Shown: positions 11,819-24,700 of the stretch, one piece after another
Layout: every line of letters starts with the position of its first letter
Numbering within the stretch: position 1 is the first letter of the stretch
Program-made: the position numbers and the translations under genes
Assembly (NCBI GenBank): GCA_948099385.1
Contig: CANUEZ040000062.1
Location: 3,093,501-3,157,500, forward strand
Reading direction: 5' to 3'
DNA: 64,000 nt
From: Fasciola hepatica
Lineage: Eukaryota > Platyhelminthes > Trematoda > Plagiorchiida > Fasciolidae
The notes under the pieces: model-generated
What the model saw: only the letters and a program-made list of their open reading frames with translations
What the model was told of the DNA's origin: nothing
The model's database searches: none

Positions 11819-12001
11819 TACCCAGTCGTTCAGCTAGACGTATTGGTTCGACTGGTGCGGACGGCCAAGCCTTTCATTGACTGGTGCTGAGGTTAAAACC
11901 ACTTGACAGAATTCGTCGCTCATTCTGTCGATCCATACTATCGACCCCCGTCCCATCGGTCGTGCTTCCGTTGTCTCAAGTGTTGACCTCAATAGTGGAC
12001 A
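11819..12001 (+). repeat. Dispersed repeat R1, copy 1
   Basis: The block starts ACCCAGTCGTTCAGC and contains TATTGGTTCGACTGGTGCGG, GCTGAGGTTAAAACCACTTG and GACAGAATTCGTCGCTCATT. All four are found, in the same order, on the minus strand at 45655-45835 and, more diverged, at 14236-14380. It resembles no family I can name. Confidence 0.65.
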
Positions 12002-12710
12002 GGCTTCACTTGCACATCCGATGAGTCTCAGTGATTTCCTTGGTCCGCTAGGAGGTTTATGGTGTGTTGGCCACGAATCGACTCCTACCACGACTCTGTC
12101 GCTTCAGCGTCCATAATTGCCGCTAATCACTATCGTTCGCATAAACTACTTCCAAGTATCACCTGAAACTGGTTGTGTTTAGCGAGCTCGTGAAACAGAC
12201 TTTTGATTAACGTTTTTTGTCACTGAGCAAAGCTTTGGATCGCTTCAAGGTAACCCAGCGTCTCACCCACACATCCTCTGTCCAAACTACGAAGTATTTA
12301 TTTGCACTGGGCCTAGAAGACGACTTGCAAATGAATACTGTCACTCACAATTGGGGGTGACCGGTAGTAGGCCATGCGCGTTGTCCTACGGATCAAATGA
12401 ATTTCCAGTGCTTACCGACTGTTTAGGGCTACACACACTAAGCACGAATCAAATTTAGTAGTGAAGACCTCAAATAGAAAGGTTTGTGAAGGAACCATAG
12501 GCTGAACTGCTTGTATGAAACTTTTCACACATGGCACTCGCGAATATTGTCTGTTTCAAACTTAATAAGACGGAGTGAACGTGTATAAAACTGTTTGAAA
12601 CACTCGGAAAATTTTCTTCTGAAACCCAAGACAGAATCTATGACGTTGAATTTACCATCTGCAATATTTATCTGGCTGTTTCCTGTTGATTTTGTTGTTG
12701 TTTTTGTTGC

Positions 12711-12752
<42 letters not shown>

Positions 12753-14235
12753 TGTTGTTGTTGTTGTTGTTGTTGTTGTGCACAAAACAGCATATTTACG
12801 AATCGACTGATCCGTTCATCTATTGTTTGGCATGAGTGAATTGCACAATATATAAAAGACCACATGAGGGTTAGTGTTTCTAACCCTTAATGAAGAATGT
12901 TATCACGGGATGCAACATATCGGGACTGTTTTCTTGATATTCTCAAGTCGTGGAAACAACAACAGCTGATGGTAAGCAGCCAACTGTGGATACTTTTGGG
13001 CATAGAAATTCTTCAGAAGCAGTGGTAACATCGTCCAAGCGTTCTCTGGGATTGGGAAATTTTGAAAGAATATCAAATGGAAAGTTCGGATCCTTTTTCT
13101 GGTCATTAATTTTTAAATAACCCCAGCTTTGCGAAAAACTTCAGTTAAAAGATCGAAAAAGGGGATAAGCCGAAAATGAAGAAACTGGATAATCAAGAGT
13201 AGAACATATTTTTGTGATTCACTGATCGGTTTGTTTTGCATTGGTGAGTTTCTAGGTCTGAATAAATAATAGTGCTCAAAAATCCAACGAAACAAGGCAA
13301 TGATGAAACTAATTGGGGCAGACAACGACCCTTGTGAAAATTTTCAGTTTCTCCACGGGTCGTACCAAAGCACGCATGTGGAGCTTTTTCTAATTGGTAA
13401 CTATTTGAGCTGGTGAATTGAAACAAGGATAAGCTTTTGAAACTACTCTTAGATGAATATAAACCCATTTGATTTCTACAGTTATATATTACAAATAAAT
13501 CACCTTGTGCCATAAACGACATGTGCATGAACACTTGAGTGTGTGGGAAAATGAACCGTTCAACATCCTTCGATTAGTTCGAATAATATTTTATCTAAAA
13601 TAAGCCATCATATACTACATCTCGGGGGGAAAATGTACTGCGTAATTTGGAATTGACGAGCAGACGAAATTTCGTTCCAAAATGCGAATGAACCGAAAAA
13701 TCACTCATTCGTCAGGAGGGAATTACGATCACACAAGGATGATCTTCACATTCCAATTTCCGTAGCACTATCTGTCGAAAATCTAAGAATCACTTCATCC
13801 GGCAAACCGATGATCCCCTTTGGCGGTAAATGTAAAGGTCACCAAGAATAACGCGCTTTCACGAAAGACCATTTGGAGAAGTCATATTTCGTTGGATAAA
13901 TGGTATTTTCAGCTGACTGTCTACGATATGATTAATTTGGTAGTATTTATCGATAATAAGCCCCAAAACCGAAGCCCTCTTTTGCCTAGGTCATTCCAGT
14001 ATCCGACAATCCAACGGAACCTAACTTTTGAGTAAAGCTGTTCCGTAGTGCCTTTCGAAACATTCACTTAGGAAAAATCAACGTAGACAGACTAATTGGA
14101 TATACATGTTTTGTTCCGTCCCACCAACTCCAATGAGAACCCAGTTCTGCCTCAGAACCATCTAGATTCATTGGCAAAACACAAAGAATGTCTAGGTTGA
14201 TCTCACACTGGCCCACTCGAGCCCACACAACGCAT
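12002..14235. other. No gene recognised; contains a trinucleotide tract
   Basis: Apart from the (AGT)n(GTT)n tract at 12711-12779, no coding signal or repeat match was seen. Confidence 0.45.
12711..12779. repeat. Compound microsatellite (AGT)n(TGT)n
   Basis: About 13 AGT units pass directly into about 9 TTG units. The long frames across it (poly-Val, poly-Thr, poly-Gln/Leu) are artefacts of the repeat. Confidence 0.95.
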
Positions 14236-14380
14236 TGGTCTGACCGTTGTGAGCGTCCTCGCCTTGAGGCTGAAACAACGCTGACAAGACTCATCTCTCA
14301 TTAATCGATCAACTCCAACGATCGTTATCTCAAGCCCTGGGCTTGGTACCGCATGAGTGCTGACTACCGATGCGACTTGG
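14236..14380 (+). repeat. Dispersed repeat R1, copy 2 (diverged)
   Basis: The copy reads TTGGTCTGACCGTTGTGAGC, TTGAGGCTGAAACAACGCTG and ACAAGACTCATCTCTCATTA, then CTCAAGCCCTGGGCTTGG. The last block matches the copy at 45.66 kb (complement of CCCAAGGCTTGAG) better than copy 1 does. Confidence 0.55.
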
Positions 14381-14688
14381 CTGCCCGCCAACGATGAGTT
14401 AACAGATATCCTCACAATACAAAACTGGAGATGAGTCCTTGAGAGAAGCAAACGCAAAGCATGCACAGGTAGTGTGGATTGTGATTCATACGAAAATTTA
14501 CCCAGTATATAGCCCGAGCTTTGGGACGTAATTCAGGTATATCAGACCATTAAGTAATGACATTAATTCATTCCAAGTTTCCTCTCATTTACGTTGATTC
14601 TTTGCTGCGCAATGGGTAGTTGAATGCGTGTGACCTTGGTTGCCGGGGTAGAAAGCTCTGAGTAAAGTTAACCATTAGCAAGGCATGA

Positions 14689-14741
<53 letters not shown>

Positions 14742-17700
14742 TAAACAGGACTACGTAAATTGTCAAACGTTATATATTTAGATAGGCTTACCACCCGAAT
14801 ATGTTGGTAGAAGCCTTTGTTTCAACCAACATATTTTCCATGGTTGTGACTGCATGACAAGATTATGATAAATTCTTTCCCTGTCTGGAGATTTCACGGT
14901 AAACTTGGCTTGAAAGTGATTTTTAAGGATAACCGTCAAACTTGTTGAAAAAAGGAAATTTCATTTTGCCTCAATATGAGTGTTGTCTTCAAGGTCATTT
15001 GAGCTCGCTTCAATAATCGCCAACGTTTGTAACGGCGAGATTGGAGGCCGCCATCTTGTTGCTCGTTTAATGTATGTGTTGGTGCCTGCTGATACACTTA
15101 GTGACCCTCGGTTCATGGAGTTTCATCTCCTGTTGTGCTTTTTCAGATCGCACATTTGCAACCCTCGTCGGAAGAGCATTGCCCCTATATGTTACACATT
15201 ATTATCGTGATACCACCTTGAACAGGATCAAAATAGAATTGCAGGGGCCTATAAATGAATAGGAGGACCAATTATCGGGCAAACCACTGAAGAACTACTC
15301 CAAATAGACATTTTAGAGATAAAAGACCCAGCAAACTGAATGGACGGGATGATTTTATGCACAATACGATCAAAAAACAGTGCCGGAAATCCCTATCCTT
15401 CATCCAGTTTTAGGATATTCCCAGGCTCCTGCAATCCTTGTTGGACATAAGGCAATGACAGTTTTCAATGGGGCCAGTATCACGTGATGTAAAGGCTGCA
15501 CTACAAGCCTAAAAAATGAGAACACGTGTTGATTTCGTCAGGGAATTCAAATCACGAGGCCTGTCATTTTGACGATGGGTTCGTTAATTGTATGAGTGTT
15601 TGGTATATGATGAGCCATAGAAAGCTCAGAAAAAAATCATTTGGTGCAGTATTTTCCCCGAAATATTATCTTGCTGAATATCGATATATCATATGCACCA
15701 ACATTATTCATTTGAATTGGAATAAAACACGTTCAGATTTGTTTGTGAACTTCAGTTTGAGACTCCGCGAGTGTTGGGGAAATCTTCACCGCTATGACTG
15801 AAATGTTCCCCGAATTAAAAGAAAGGAAGTCAGCTGGGTAGGTTCTAGTTTTTCAGGATAACAATTTATGCTTTGGTTCGCGAGAAGCTTGTAAATACGG
15901 TGGAAAGATTTGTCTGTTAATTATTCACTGTAAAACTTGTAAATGCGTGCTTTACTTTAGGGCTCAGTTCATGCAATTACGGTTCAATAGCGCCGATTTG
16001 AACATAATCGTAAAGAAATCCTCTTTTTTCAGGAGAGTGGTCGAAGGGCTAACTACAAACTGGACATTGGATTCAAAGGTGCAACAAGAAATGGTGCATG
16101 GGACAAAGAATTACTTCATCATCTACAAGTGGATTCTATGCCAATAGGACAGCGAAAAATCCTGAAGAATGCAGCCAGACTAAAATGTTTAGTAACGTGC
16201 GTAAACATTGTGTTCTGAATAACATTTGGGTTCATTCAATGTAAAATATTGTTCCATTTCCCTCAGAGGCTCATATTCTGTTACAGTTTTGGTCCACTGA
16301 TAGTGGCAAAATATGGTTTCGCCTGAATTTTGAGCATAGATATTCACCACGTACAAGCAGACCACAACGGCTGTCGCCTTAAGACATCGTCACTACTTGC
16401 TAGTTAAGGTACATATGGAGTTATGTAGTTCTGCGGTAATGCTGTCGTGTAAGAGCGCAAAATGTGCATATCGGACACCCGTATGCGTTAGTATCGACAA
16501 TACCTGTTATTTTAAAATAGATCACGTGTTCATTGATCGAGAAGATGCCGAAAATTTTTATTCTCAACTCAGTCCACCATAATTAGCATGTACACATTAG
16601 ACTCACACGTGGTTATCTGAGGTTCACAACAAAGATATCCAAATCAAGGGATGGGCAATTATCGTCCGTCTTTCGCACCCACGACCGTCTATTGGACTGA
16701 ACCGCATGCAACACTTGCTCAGTTATTGTATTTGAGGGTGAAAATCAATTGTACTGACTAGGTATGGTTCACATTCTGCGTTATAGAGGTGTTCACGTAC
16801 GTAAAATCACGACAACGTGGTAGGTCATCCGATCATAACCAGTAAACGGATAAGGCAGCTTGAGTCAAGAATACGAAATATCTCATAGTCTATAAATTAC
16901 ACCTCAGGAAGAGAACAAAATAGGCTTGACGAACATTGATTGCAATAACCTCTCAATAACTCATTTTGACTCGCAGGCAATGGCCAACTGGACAACTCGT
17001 CAAAACACCAGATTCCGAAAACCTAGTTCATTCAATTTCATTCATGCGTAAGAAGTTGTAGTCTGATAAAAATGCCGCCATAGCTGTATGTTGTCTATCT
17101 CAATGAGATCAGGAAAAGACATAGGACTTCTCATGAGTCCTTTGAAAATCACGGAATCTGTATAGAGTTGAGCATTACAAAACTGGGATGTGTTGCCTGC
17201 ATTTTTGAAATTTTTACTTCTTTTCTTATTCGACTTTCTTCAAACTTTGTGAAAATGATAATAGCAAGACATTTCTTGTCACAGAGTTTCTCATCGCAAT
17301 CGATATTATCAAGTACACATAAGGTAGTTCTACTGTTCAGATGCAGGTTAATGGAATACCCCATAAAGTTTGCTTATAACAAGGTACGTCTAGATTAATT
17401 GCAAAAGACGGGGATGACTCAGTGTATGAGTATTCAAAGAGATAACTAAGTCGGAGGACCTAGACAGTAATTTTGTAACAAATCAAACGTAGTCAGATGA
17501 AATGCGATCAGTACGAGTCATGATCGATTGGTATCTGAATGATTGTCATTCTTGTGCACGGACATGTGTGTGCAGCTGTGCGTGTGGGCATGGCGAAAAG
17601 TTTGTGCGCCAGCAAGCCGAAGCATAAAGCAACTACCCTACAACGTCGAACTTTCAATATTTATTCTGGAAACTCTTTCAACTATGACAAAATATAAATC

Positions 17701-19532
17701 ATAGTGATGCATGTACTACTCCACACAAATTTCACCTTGATTCGAAATTCGATCTTATTTAGTAACCATATATTAGCCTGTCAGTGACGACGATTATTCG
17801 AGGTAAAAAAGGTGAGATTTGCAGTTTTTCAGGTTCACTTAGAGAAGAACATCACATCCGTGTTGACGACCTACGGAAATGAAGTTTTGTACTCGCGACT
17901 GTCATGATCGCAAGTGAGCAAAGAGCTGATAGAAAACCACTAATTTGAACTTCAGTTAACAGAATCAAAAACACTTGAATACTGGTATAATTAGCCTTAA
18001 ATCTCAATAAAGGAGAGTACAACAAAATCGTTTTATAGAACTTACCTGACTCCAAACGTTAGCTTGTGATGTCAACATCTTTATCATGATCTAAGACTTA
18101 TTGTTACTGACAACAGAATACAGTGGAGTATTAAGTTCAGAAACAAACTGTGAGAGTTCAAAAGTCCTAGAATAGAAAACGTTAGTCTTCAAAATGGGTT
18201 TAGAATATCAGGTAGACATTAGTAATCAACACACTTAAGATCAACGGAAAATTCCGTAACCCAGGTCATAGTTGTCAAACTGATGCGGATTTCCCTTCCA
18301 ACTCAGTCATATAGAAGGCATTTTTCAGTATAAATAAAATGGTCTGATTTTATGATACAAATAGAATTACACAATAAACTCTTCAGGGCAGATTGTAACC
18401 GTAAGACTTTTTCTAATTTTTATGGAAAACAGTTCTTTTCGGACCGCGCTCGATAAACGTGTCGCAATCTCGGAAACCAAAACCACTGGATCTGCTACGC
18501 TCAATCACTGTTTGTCGAAAGCGATGATAGAAAACGGCCTTCCTTCACTTAGTGTGCTCCCCGTAAATCATTGAAACTTCTCAAAAATAAACAGTTAATT
18601 TTAATAGACTTTAAGTGAGAAAAAAAAACAGTTACGTATTTTTCCTACACGCGTTACACGAGAAACTCAATTTGTTGTCTGTAGGTATTTTTTCCTTTTG
18701 GTTGATTTTCAAAAGTGGGATTGATCTCATGGTCTGTAGCGAATTTCGCCAGAGGGATACAATAGTGCAAACGATAAAACCATCAAAGTGGTATACAAAT
18801 TGCCTTTGAATGCACCAAAAGACTGTGTTCTTCAACATCATTTGGTAACGATGGAGGTATCAGTTATTAGGCAGGCAAACTGATCGTTCTGCTCATCTCG
18901 AATACTTCAGCCAAGATCCGGGAGTGACAGCTGAGCCCAGTACGAGCCGCGGATCGTAACGGGGAAGAGGAAATCACGCTCACAAGTTGGCTGTTGGTTG
19001 GCAGCTTTTTCCAATTATCCACCATAGAGTTCCTGTCTACTGATTGATAAAATGACTACCACTTTGAATGAACAATCTTATTTGGATGTGACGCACACAA
19101 TTCGTGAGAAACCATTCCCAGTAGACTAAAAAAGCTGCATCAATTGAGGGGTGAAGTTGCCATCCATCAGCATGTTTGCTACCTTCTTGTTTATCTCTTT
19201 AACCAATGAGGTTATTCAGTGAGCTTATGGAAATATTCTCAATTACTCAAAATTAATAAAATGCGATGACGTAATTTCTGGAATTCGGTTTGATAAATAT
19301 GCACCATCGATTATCTTCAATGGGTTATTTCGCATGTAGACGAATAAGTTGGTCACACAGTGGGTTATTTTCAACGGCAAGGTGCAATGTCATGCTTGTA
19401 AACGAATTATTCTGAAAAACCATAAATTCACTTCGCAGCTGATAGAGAAGCTGGGGTCTTAGATAAACTTTTGTTAAAGTGTATAAGGTCACATTTACGA
19501 GTTCGATATTTAGTACCAACGTTGTGAGAATT
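14381..19532. other. Long stretch without recognised gene
   Basis: A (TA)n tract lies at 14691-14735. Both strands otherwise offer only short frames without domain motifs. I saw no repeat matches to the rest of the window. Confidence 0.4.
14691..14735. repeat. (TA)n microsatellite
   Basis: Uninterrupted AT alternation of about 45 bases. Confidence 0.95.
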
Positions 19533-19571
19533 GTTGGTAGTCATTCGACGTTTCGGTTACCACGGGTAACT
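19533..19571 (+). repeat. Dispersed repeat block with GTTACC/GGTAAC palindrome, copy 2
   Basis: GTTGGTAG and GTTTCGGTTACCACGGGTAA match the block inside the nested insertion at 6226-6265. After the block, AACCAG..TCGAACAGAACTCGG is a weaker continuation of the same alignment. Confidence 0.55.
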
Positions 19572-21069
19572 TATCATACAACCAGTTTTAAATCGAACAG
19601 AACTCGGTTCCGATTCATTAGGCGTCATTTTCCGTATACTTGACTCAGCAGATCTGATCCAGTTGGCAAAACATATATGAAAGTGCCCTCGTTTAGAAAA
19701 AGTCATTGGTTCCCCAGTGCATGATGGTCAGTCGTGATGAGACATCATTGGAAACTACATGATAAATCAATTAAAGCGAACATCACATCAGACTGAGGTA
19801 ACTTCGTTATCTGTCAACAAAATGCCACTTAGATGGATCGACTACACAAAATGGAGATCAGCTCATAATGCCGGTTTTTGACCGTTTTGTTGGCTACGGT
19901 AATGAGAGTAGAGACATAAGAATGCATCGAATTGATAATAATGATATACGCGCTGGATGTACAGATCCGTAAAGCTAGTTTGTTAACGTCACAGTCAATG
20001 TCATCACGATTCGTAATATTGTTATCTGTACCTTTATGTGAGAAACAAGAACGAAAAATTGGCAAAATTAGCACAACCAAACGAAGAAAGCGCTCATGGA
20101 GGTACACATGAGCACTCGGTACGCATACAGATTACAACACCCTCGCTCATGAGGTATATCCCAACAACGATTTCATACGATCCCAATGTGATACCGGACT
20201 GAGTTATTTGTTCACGTATGTGTCTCTATGCTCGACCATGTTTCTTCGCGTTTCCTAAAGCGAGTGTGCATGTGCCAAATTGAAGGTCACAATGAGATCA
20301 CTTGCGAGAGGTTTCAGAAATTCGAAGTGAAGAATAAGTTTTGATTTGATCGACTCCTGCTCCTTGGTCAGTGTGAACACATATGACTGTAATAAAAAAG
20401 CAAGCTTGGATACAATCAGCAAACAGACGCCAACATGAGAGTCGTGAGAGCTTTGTTACCAACCCCATGGGAGTATACATCGGTCTTGCAATTTCGATAC
20501 TGTCTCACACAAGAAGTGTTTCGGAGGCAGAGCTGTGTAGTCTGCATCCCATATGGAAGAATACACCGAATAGAGAAAACAAATTTATTGTGTGACTGCA
20601 TGTAGCAATTACTACTTCCGGCAATTAAAAGTTAGATTCTGCTATTTTTGATCAGCTGGAGGCGCAATCACGCTTATGTCATCGAATCTCCACATCCCGC
20701 GAACTTGCACTATTCAGGCAGTACAAAAGATGACAGACCGGTGTTCACGGGTGCACAAACATACTTCGTGCTCTTCAGTGTTTTCGTGTGCGTGTGTTCC
20801 TACTAAATGGAACGAATGTGAACTATGCAAAACGGTCAACCACCCCCGTGCATGAGTGCACTCATTGACAGTACCTCAACAGACCAAGGACTTTGTAGAC
20901 CTCCGTGGAATACATTTGGGATAAATAGCAACATAACTGGATCATTGAGTGCATTTTACCACTGTGTTCTAAAACGGAATTTAGTCAGCTACCGGTTCGC
21001 ACCAATTCCAAGGAATTAAGCATCTCTCCGTCGCATTCTTCACCAACTGTGGCTCACGTTCAATTACAG

Positions 21070-21258
21070 GAACAAATGGGCTGGATCACTGTGGCTTTCT
21101 TGCTTCCCATTCTCACTCTACCTCTGGGAACGGTCTGTGTAGGTGTATCATCCCCAAATTCATGGTGTCTACACTATCGGAATCCAGCAAAAACCAACTT
21201 GAGTCAAGCTTTTGATTTCCCACATCTGGTAGAACATTTGAACGAGGATCTGAAAACG
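21070..21258 (+). CDS. ZIP exon 1: start codon and signal peptide (candidate)
   Basis: An ATG at 21076 opens a frame beginning [18 protein letters not shown], a typical signal-peptide core, with likely cleavage after a small-residue stretch near VGVSS. The exon continues through [10 protein letters not shown] and [14 protein letters not shown] to a donor ACG|GTCAGT at 21259, ending in phase 0 (61 codons). An acceptor-like TTCAATTACAG ends at 21069, six bases before the ATG. It could be a cis acceptor or a spliced-leader trans-splice site, as used in flatworms. Joining to 24736 keeps the frame. The start is inferred: no homologue of this N-terminus is known to me. Confidence 0.6.
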
Positions 21259-21661
21259 GTCAGTTTGTTCAAATAGCTTAATTTGTGCTTCTCAGAAATT
21301 AGAGTTGACTTTGTATCCAAGAGACTGTAGCATGACTTTGAAGGGTTGTTGAAAACCTACCGCATTTCGAATAGTTCGTGAAATCTGACCACAGTATATA
21401 CCTTGATTTTGTTTATATTGATGAAAATCCAGTGATACCGGAAATGTGAAACCTTTTGCACGGGGTCCAATTACACAGGGAGGAATTGCCAAACTGATCC
21501 GATATTCACATACACTACGAAAAAGATATCACATTTCGTGTCTTTTTTTAACCCCACAATGTAAATGAAAGGAAGTGAAACGAGTGATCTGTCACAGACA
21601 CGCCATGGCACTATTTTGCTTCAAAATATCCAAAATTATATAGTAGAAATCGATTTTGATA

Positions 21662-21720
<59 letters not shown>

Positions 21721-24700
21721 CTAGGATCTAGTTTGAATCGTCTCGAGTGTGAATGTATGCTCTTCATTGAAGAGTGCACAAAGGAATCATTACTGTGATT
21801 TCCGCCAGTTATTCGTGTTTGGGTCATTGCTAACCCAACGAATAAGGAGGCTGCTTGGGCAAGCGCTCATACTGATAGTAAGAAGAATGTCAACTTTTCG
21901 ACGAACTATATGTATATATTGAGGCAAATGGATGAGATACTGAGAATTCGGCCTACGAGAGCGTTTACATCACCGACTAAACACAAAATGAAGCTTCTAG
22001 AGATATTTCGCGTACCGTGCACTAACAGCTTTAAATCTCGATTAGATTCGTATTCATTCTTTGACGAATGGAATAAATATCAGCATATGTAACCAAAAAA
22101 TCAATAAAATTAAAATCTGAATCTTTGGGTGGAATAAATTGTAAATAAAATTATCATATCTAAAGGCACAGAATCACATGGATGAGGACGGAATTCTACC
22201 TCGTTGAAATGTAATTCATCTCTGAATGTGTCTGATAGGGAGTGTAAATTATCAACAGGATAAGGAAAACCAATATTCTAATTGACATAAAATTCAGTAA
22301 ATTTTTGAAAAGCAAAAATCTGAAGCTTGAGGTATGTGGACAGCATGCATCACTTTGAGACGCCTTGCACGAATAGAGTAATGACAACGGGAATGTTACT
22401 TTTTCGTGAATGGTTGATACGTGTGATATTGTCGTAATGGTTTATTTTAGGCCGTGATAAATGAAAGAAAACATTCCAAATCTGATGCAAATTCGGCCAT
22501 GTTTTCTTGGTGGTGACCACACCTTTTGAGAATAAGCTCAAATTTATACATCTAAATGAATTCCCGCAATATTAACTTTAAAGCAGCCTGATGAACGAGC
22601 TTGTTTTCGGTTTTCAGTAAGTATACCCATACTCAATAATAAAGGACTCACAAAACAAGAAAAGTCAGTTTTGATCATCACTCTCCTTTCTGATTTTGTG
22701 AATCGTATTCACTTTTGTGCTTCGGTAAGAGCTTGAATAACTAAAAACCATCTTGTTGACCATGATGTTTCGTTCACCATGTGTTCTGTGGGATTGTTCA
22801 TTTGTTGATTTCCTTGATAATTTCCGGTCCGTGCTTTTGCAGGTGCGTAAGCTCCACCACATCGTTCTGTTCATTCGCTCATTTTTCACCTTTAGAGTAA
22901 TGCAAGTCTCCAGACGTTATGGTTATTATGTTAGTATTATTATTACTATAGGCAAATTCAGTCTTATACTACCGACTTCAAAGTGTCTCTTCCAGAAGGC
23001 AAGATATTTCCCGTCTATCACGATGATTATAAATTTCAGCCTCTCTGAAACCAGGTGTTCTGAAAGCGGCAAAATTTGAAATGTTTTTAAGCCAGAAGTG
23101 CATGAAGTGGAGCAAGGTAAACTTTCACCTGCCAACACCGAGTCATTTCAAGTAGAAAAACCAGATCTTATCAGTCAAATTCTTCTAATTTCCAATGTAA
23201 TCCTAGGAAAAAGCTTCCCCTTGCTTTACGTGATGTTTACCTATGCTTGTACTTATTCCCATTAAGTAACAGAACTAGAGAGTCGGAACTCAGTGTGCTC
23301 GAAAAATTGACTTGACTAATTGTGCATATCATTTCAAAATGGGGTTGTACGGAGGACGAAACCAAGAGGAAACACAAACCTATCCCTTCCCATGCGAACA
23401 TATGTAATCAGTTTGCAGGATCGAACTCATTGTAACAATGTCCTCGACCTTCACGCGTAACGATCACTGTTTGAATCAATCAGTTAAATGAACAACTTTA
23501 CGAGACCCTTATTGTGTTACATTGTGTGCAAACCGAAAACAAACATACCATCAGTTTATGAATGTTCTCATTTCGAACCAGTTCGGAATTGATTTTCACA
23601 ATTCCTTTTCACAACATGTAGCATATACATATGACATCTTAGAATCAAAAATAAGTACAAAATATTGAATCCGAAGTGGGATGATTAGTTCGATTTGGTG
23701 CAGTCTATGGTTTGTATATGATTTTCCATGTGCAAAAGTTAAGGTAACTGTTGCACTAGAACAAGAGAGCGAAGTCTTCGATTATCATAAATAATTTCAT
23801 TATCCTGTGTGGAAATTTCATGAAAGATTTCCGTTGATTGTTTGGACGGTTACATAACTTGAAATGGTTTGAAACGATCTATGAATTACTTGGTTGGACA
23901 GAAGGATGGCCGGAAAGAATGTGTTTTGAAGAAAAATACCTGAGTGCAACAGTATTGCATCTTGATTGTGAACATTGTTTCACCAGAAACATACACCTGG
24001 AAAAATAATAAAAAACGATTCCGAACGTGGTTCGCAGATCTCGTGGGTTGTACCGGTCTCAATGTACAGCTGCGTGTTGGCTCATGCACTTTGAATCACC
24101 ATTACTGACCAACAGGTGTTGGAGCAATGATTGTTTAGCCACTGAACATTGTTCCAAATATGGAATAATTCTGTCCCAAGCCAGGAGGCACTAAACACGG
24201 CGGATATGGAGATCTCGTTACTATCTTGGAATAAATTCACGTCTCAAGACGACGTGGAATATATTCTTCGGTAAGAATTTTCGCTCTGAGAACAATCTTC
24301 AAGCATTTAGGTAATCACATTCATCTCCGTTTAAGGTTAAATATCAGCACTAATATGATCACTACACAATACTTTCAACGGCAAGAAGCTTGTTGTCATT
24401 GGAAAAGCTTACCTTTTCCCAACCACCGTTTCTAAATTAGACAGATTTTCTCCTGGCTGTGGTTTCTTTTTAATGCACCCGAATGATGGCAAATGTCAAT
24501 AACCACTAAAGTGTCAATAACAAAACATTCATAATTATTGACAACGATATCTTTATAATGAAATTAGGTAAATGAACTACACCAGGACACCTATTTGTCG
24601 CCATGGATGTCAGTTGTAAATAGTTAGTATTTGTCCGTTGTTCACTTTTACCAGGTAAGATAACTCTCCCAAAATCTCTTTGAAATCTTTTCCTTTTTCG

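Noticed and set aside
12525..12865. Poly-Thr, poly-Val and poly-Gln/Leu reading frames
   Set aside because: All are translations of the (AGT)n(TGT)n microsatellite.
24182..24241. Possible plus-strand exon ([18 protein letters not shown]) before a GTAAGA donor
   Set aside because: It ends in phase 2, which is incompatible with exon 2 and exon 3 of the ZIP model, and the acceptor lacks a pyrimidine tract.
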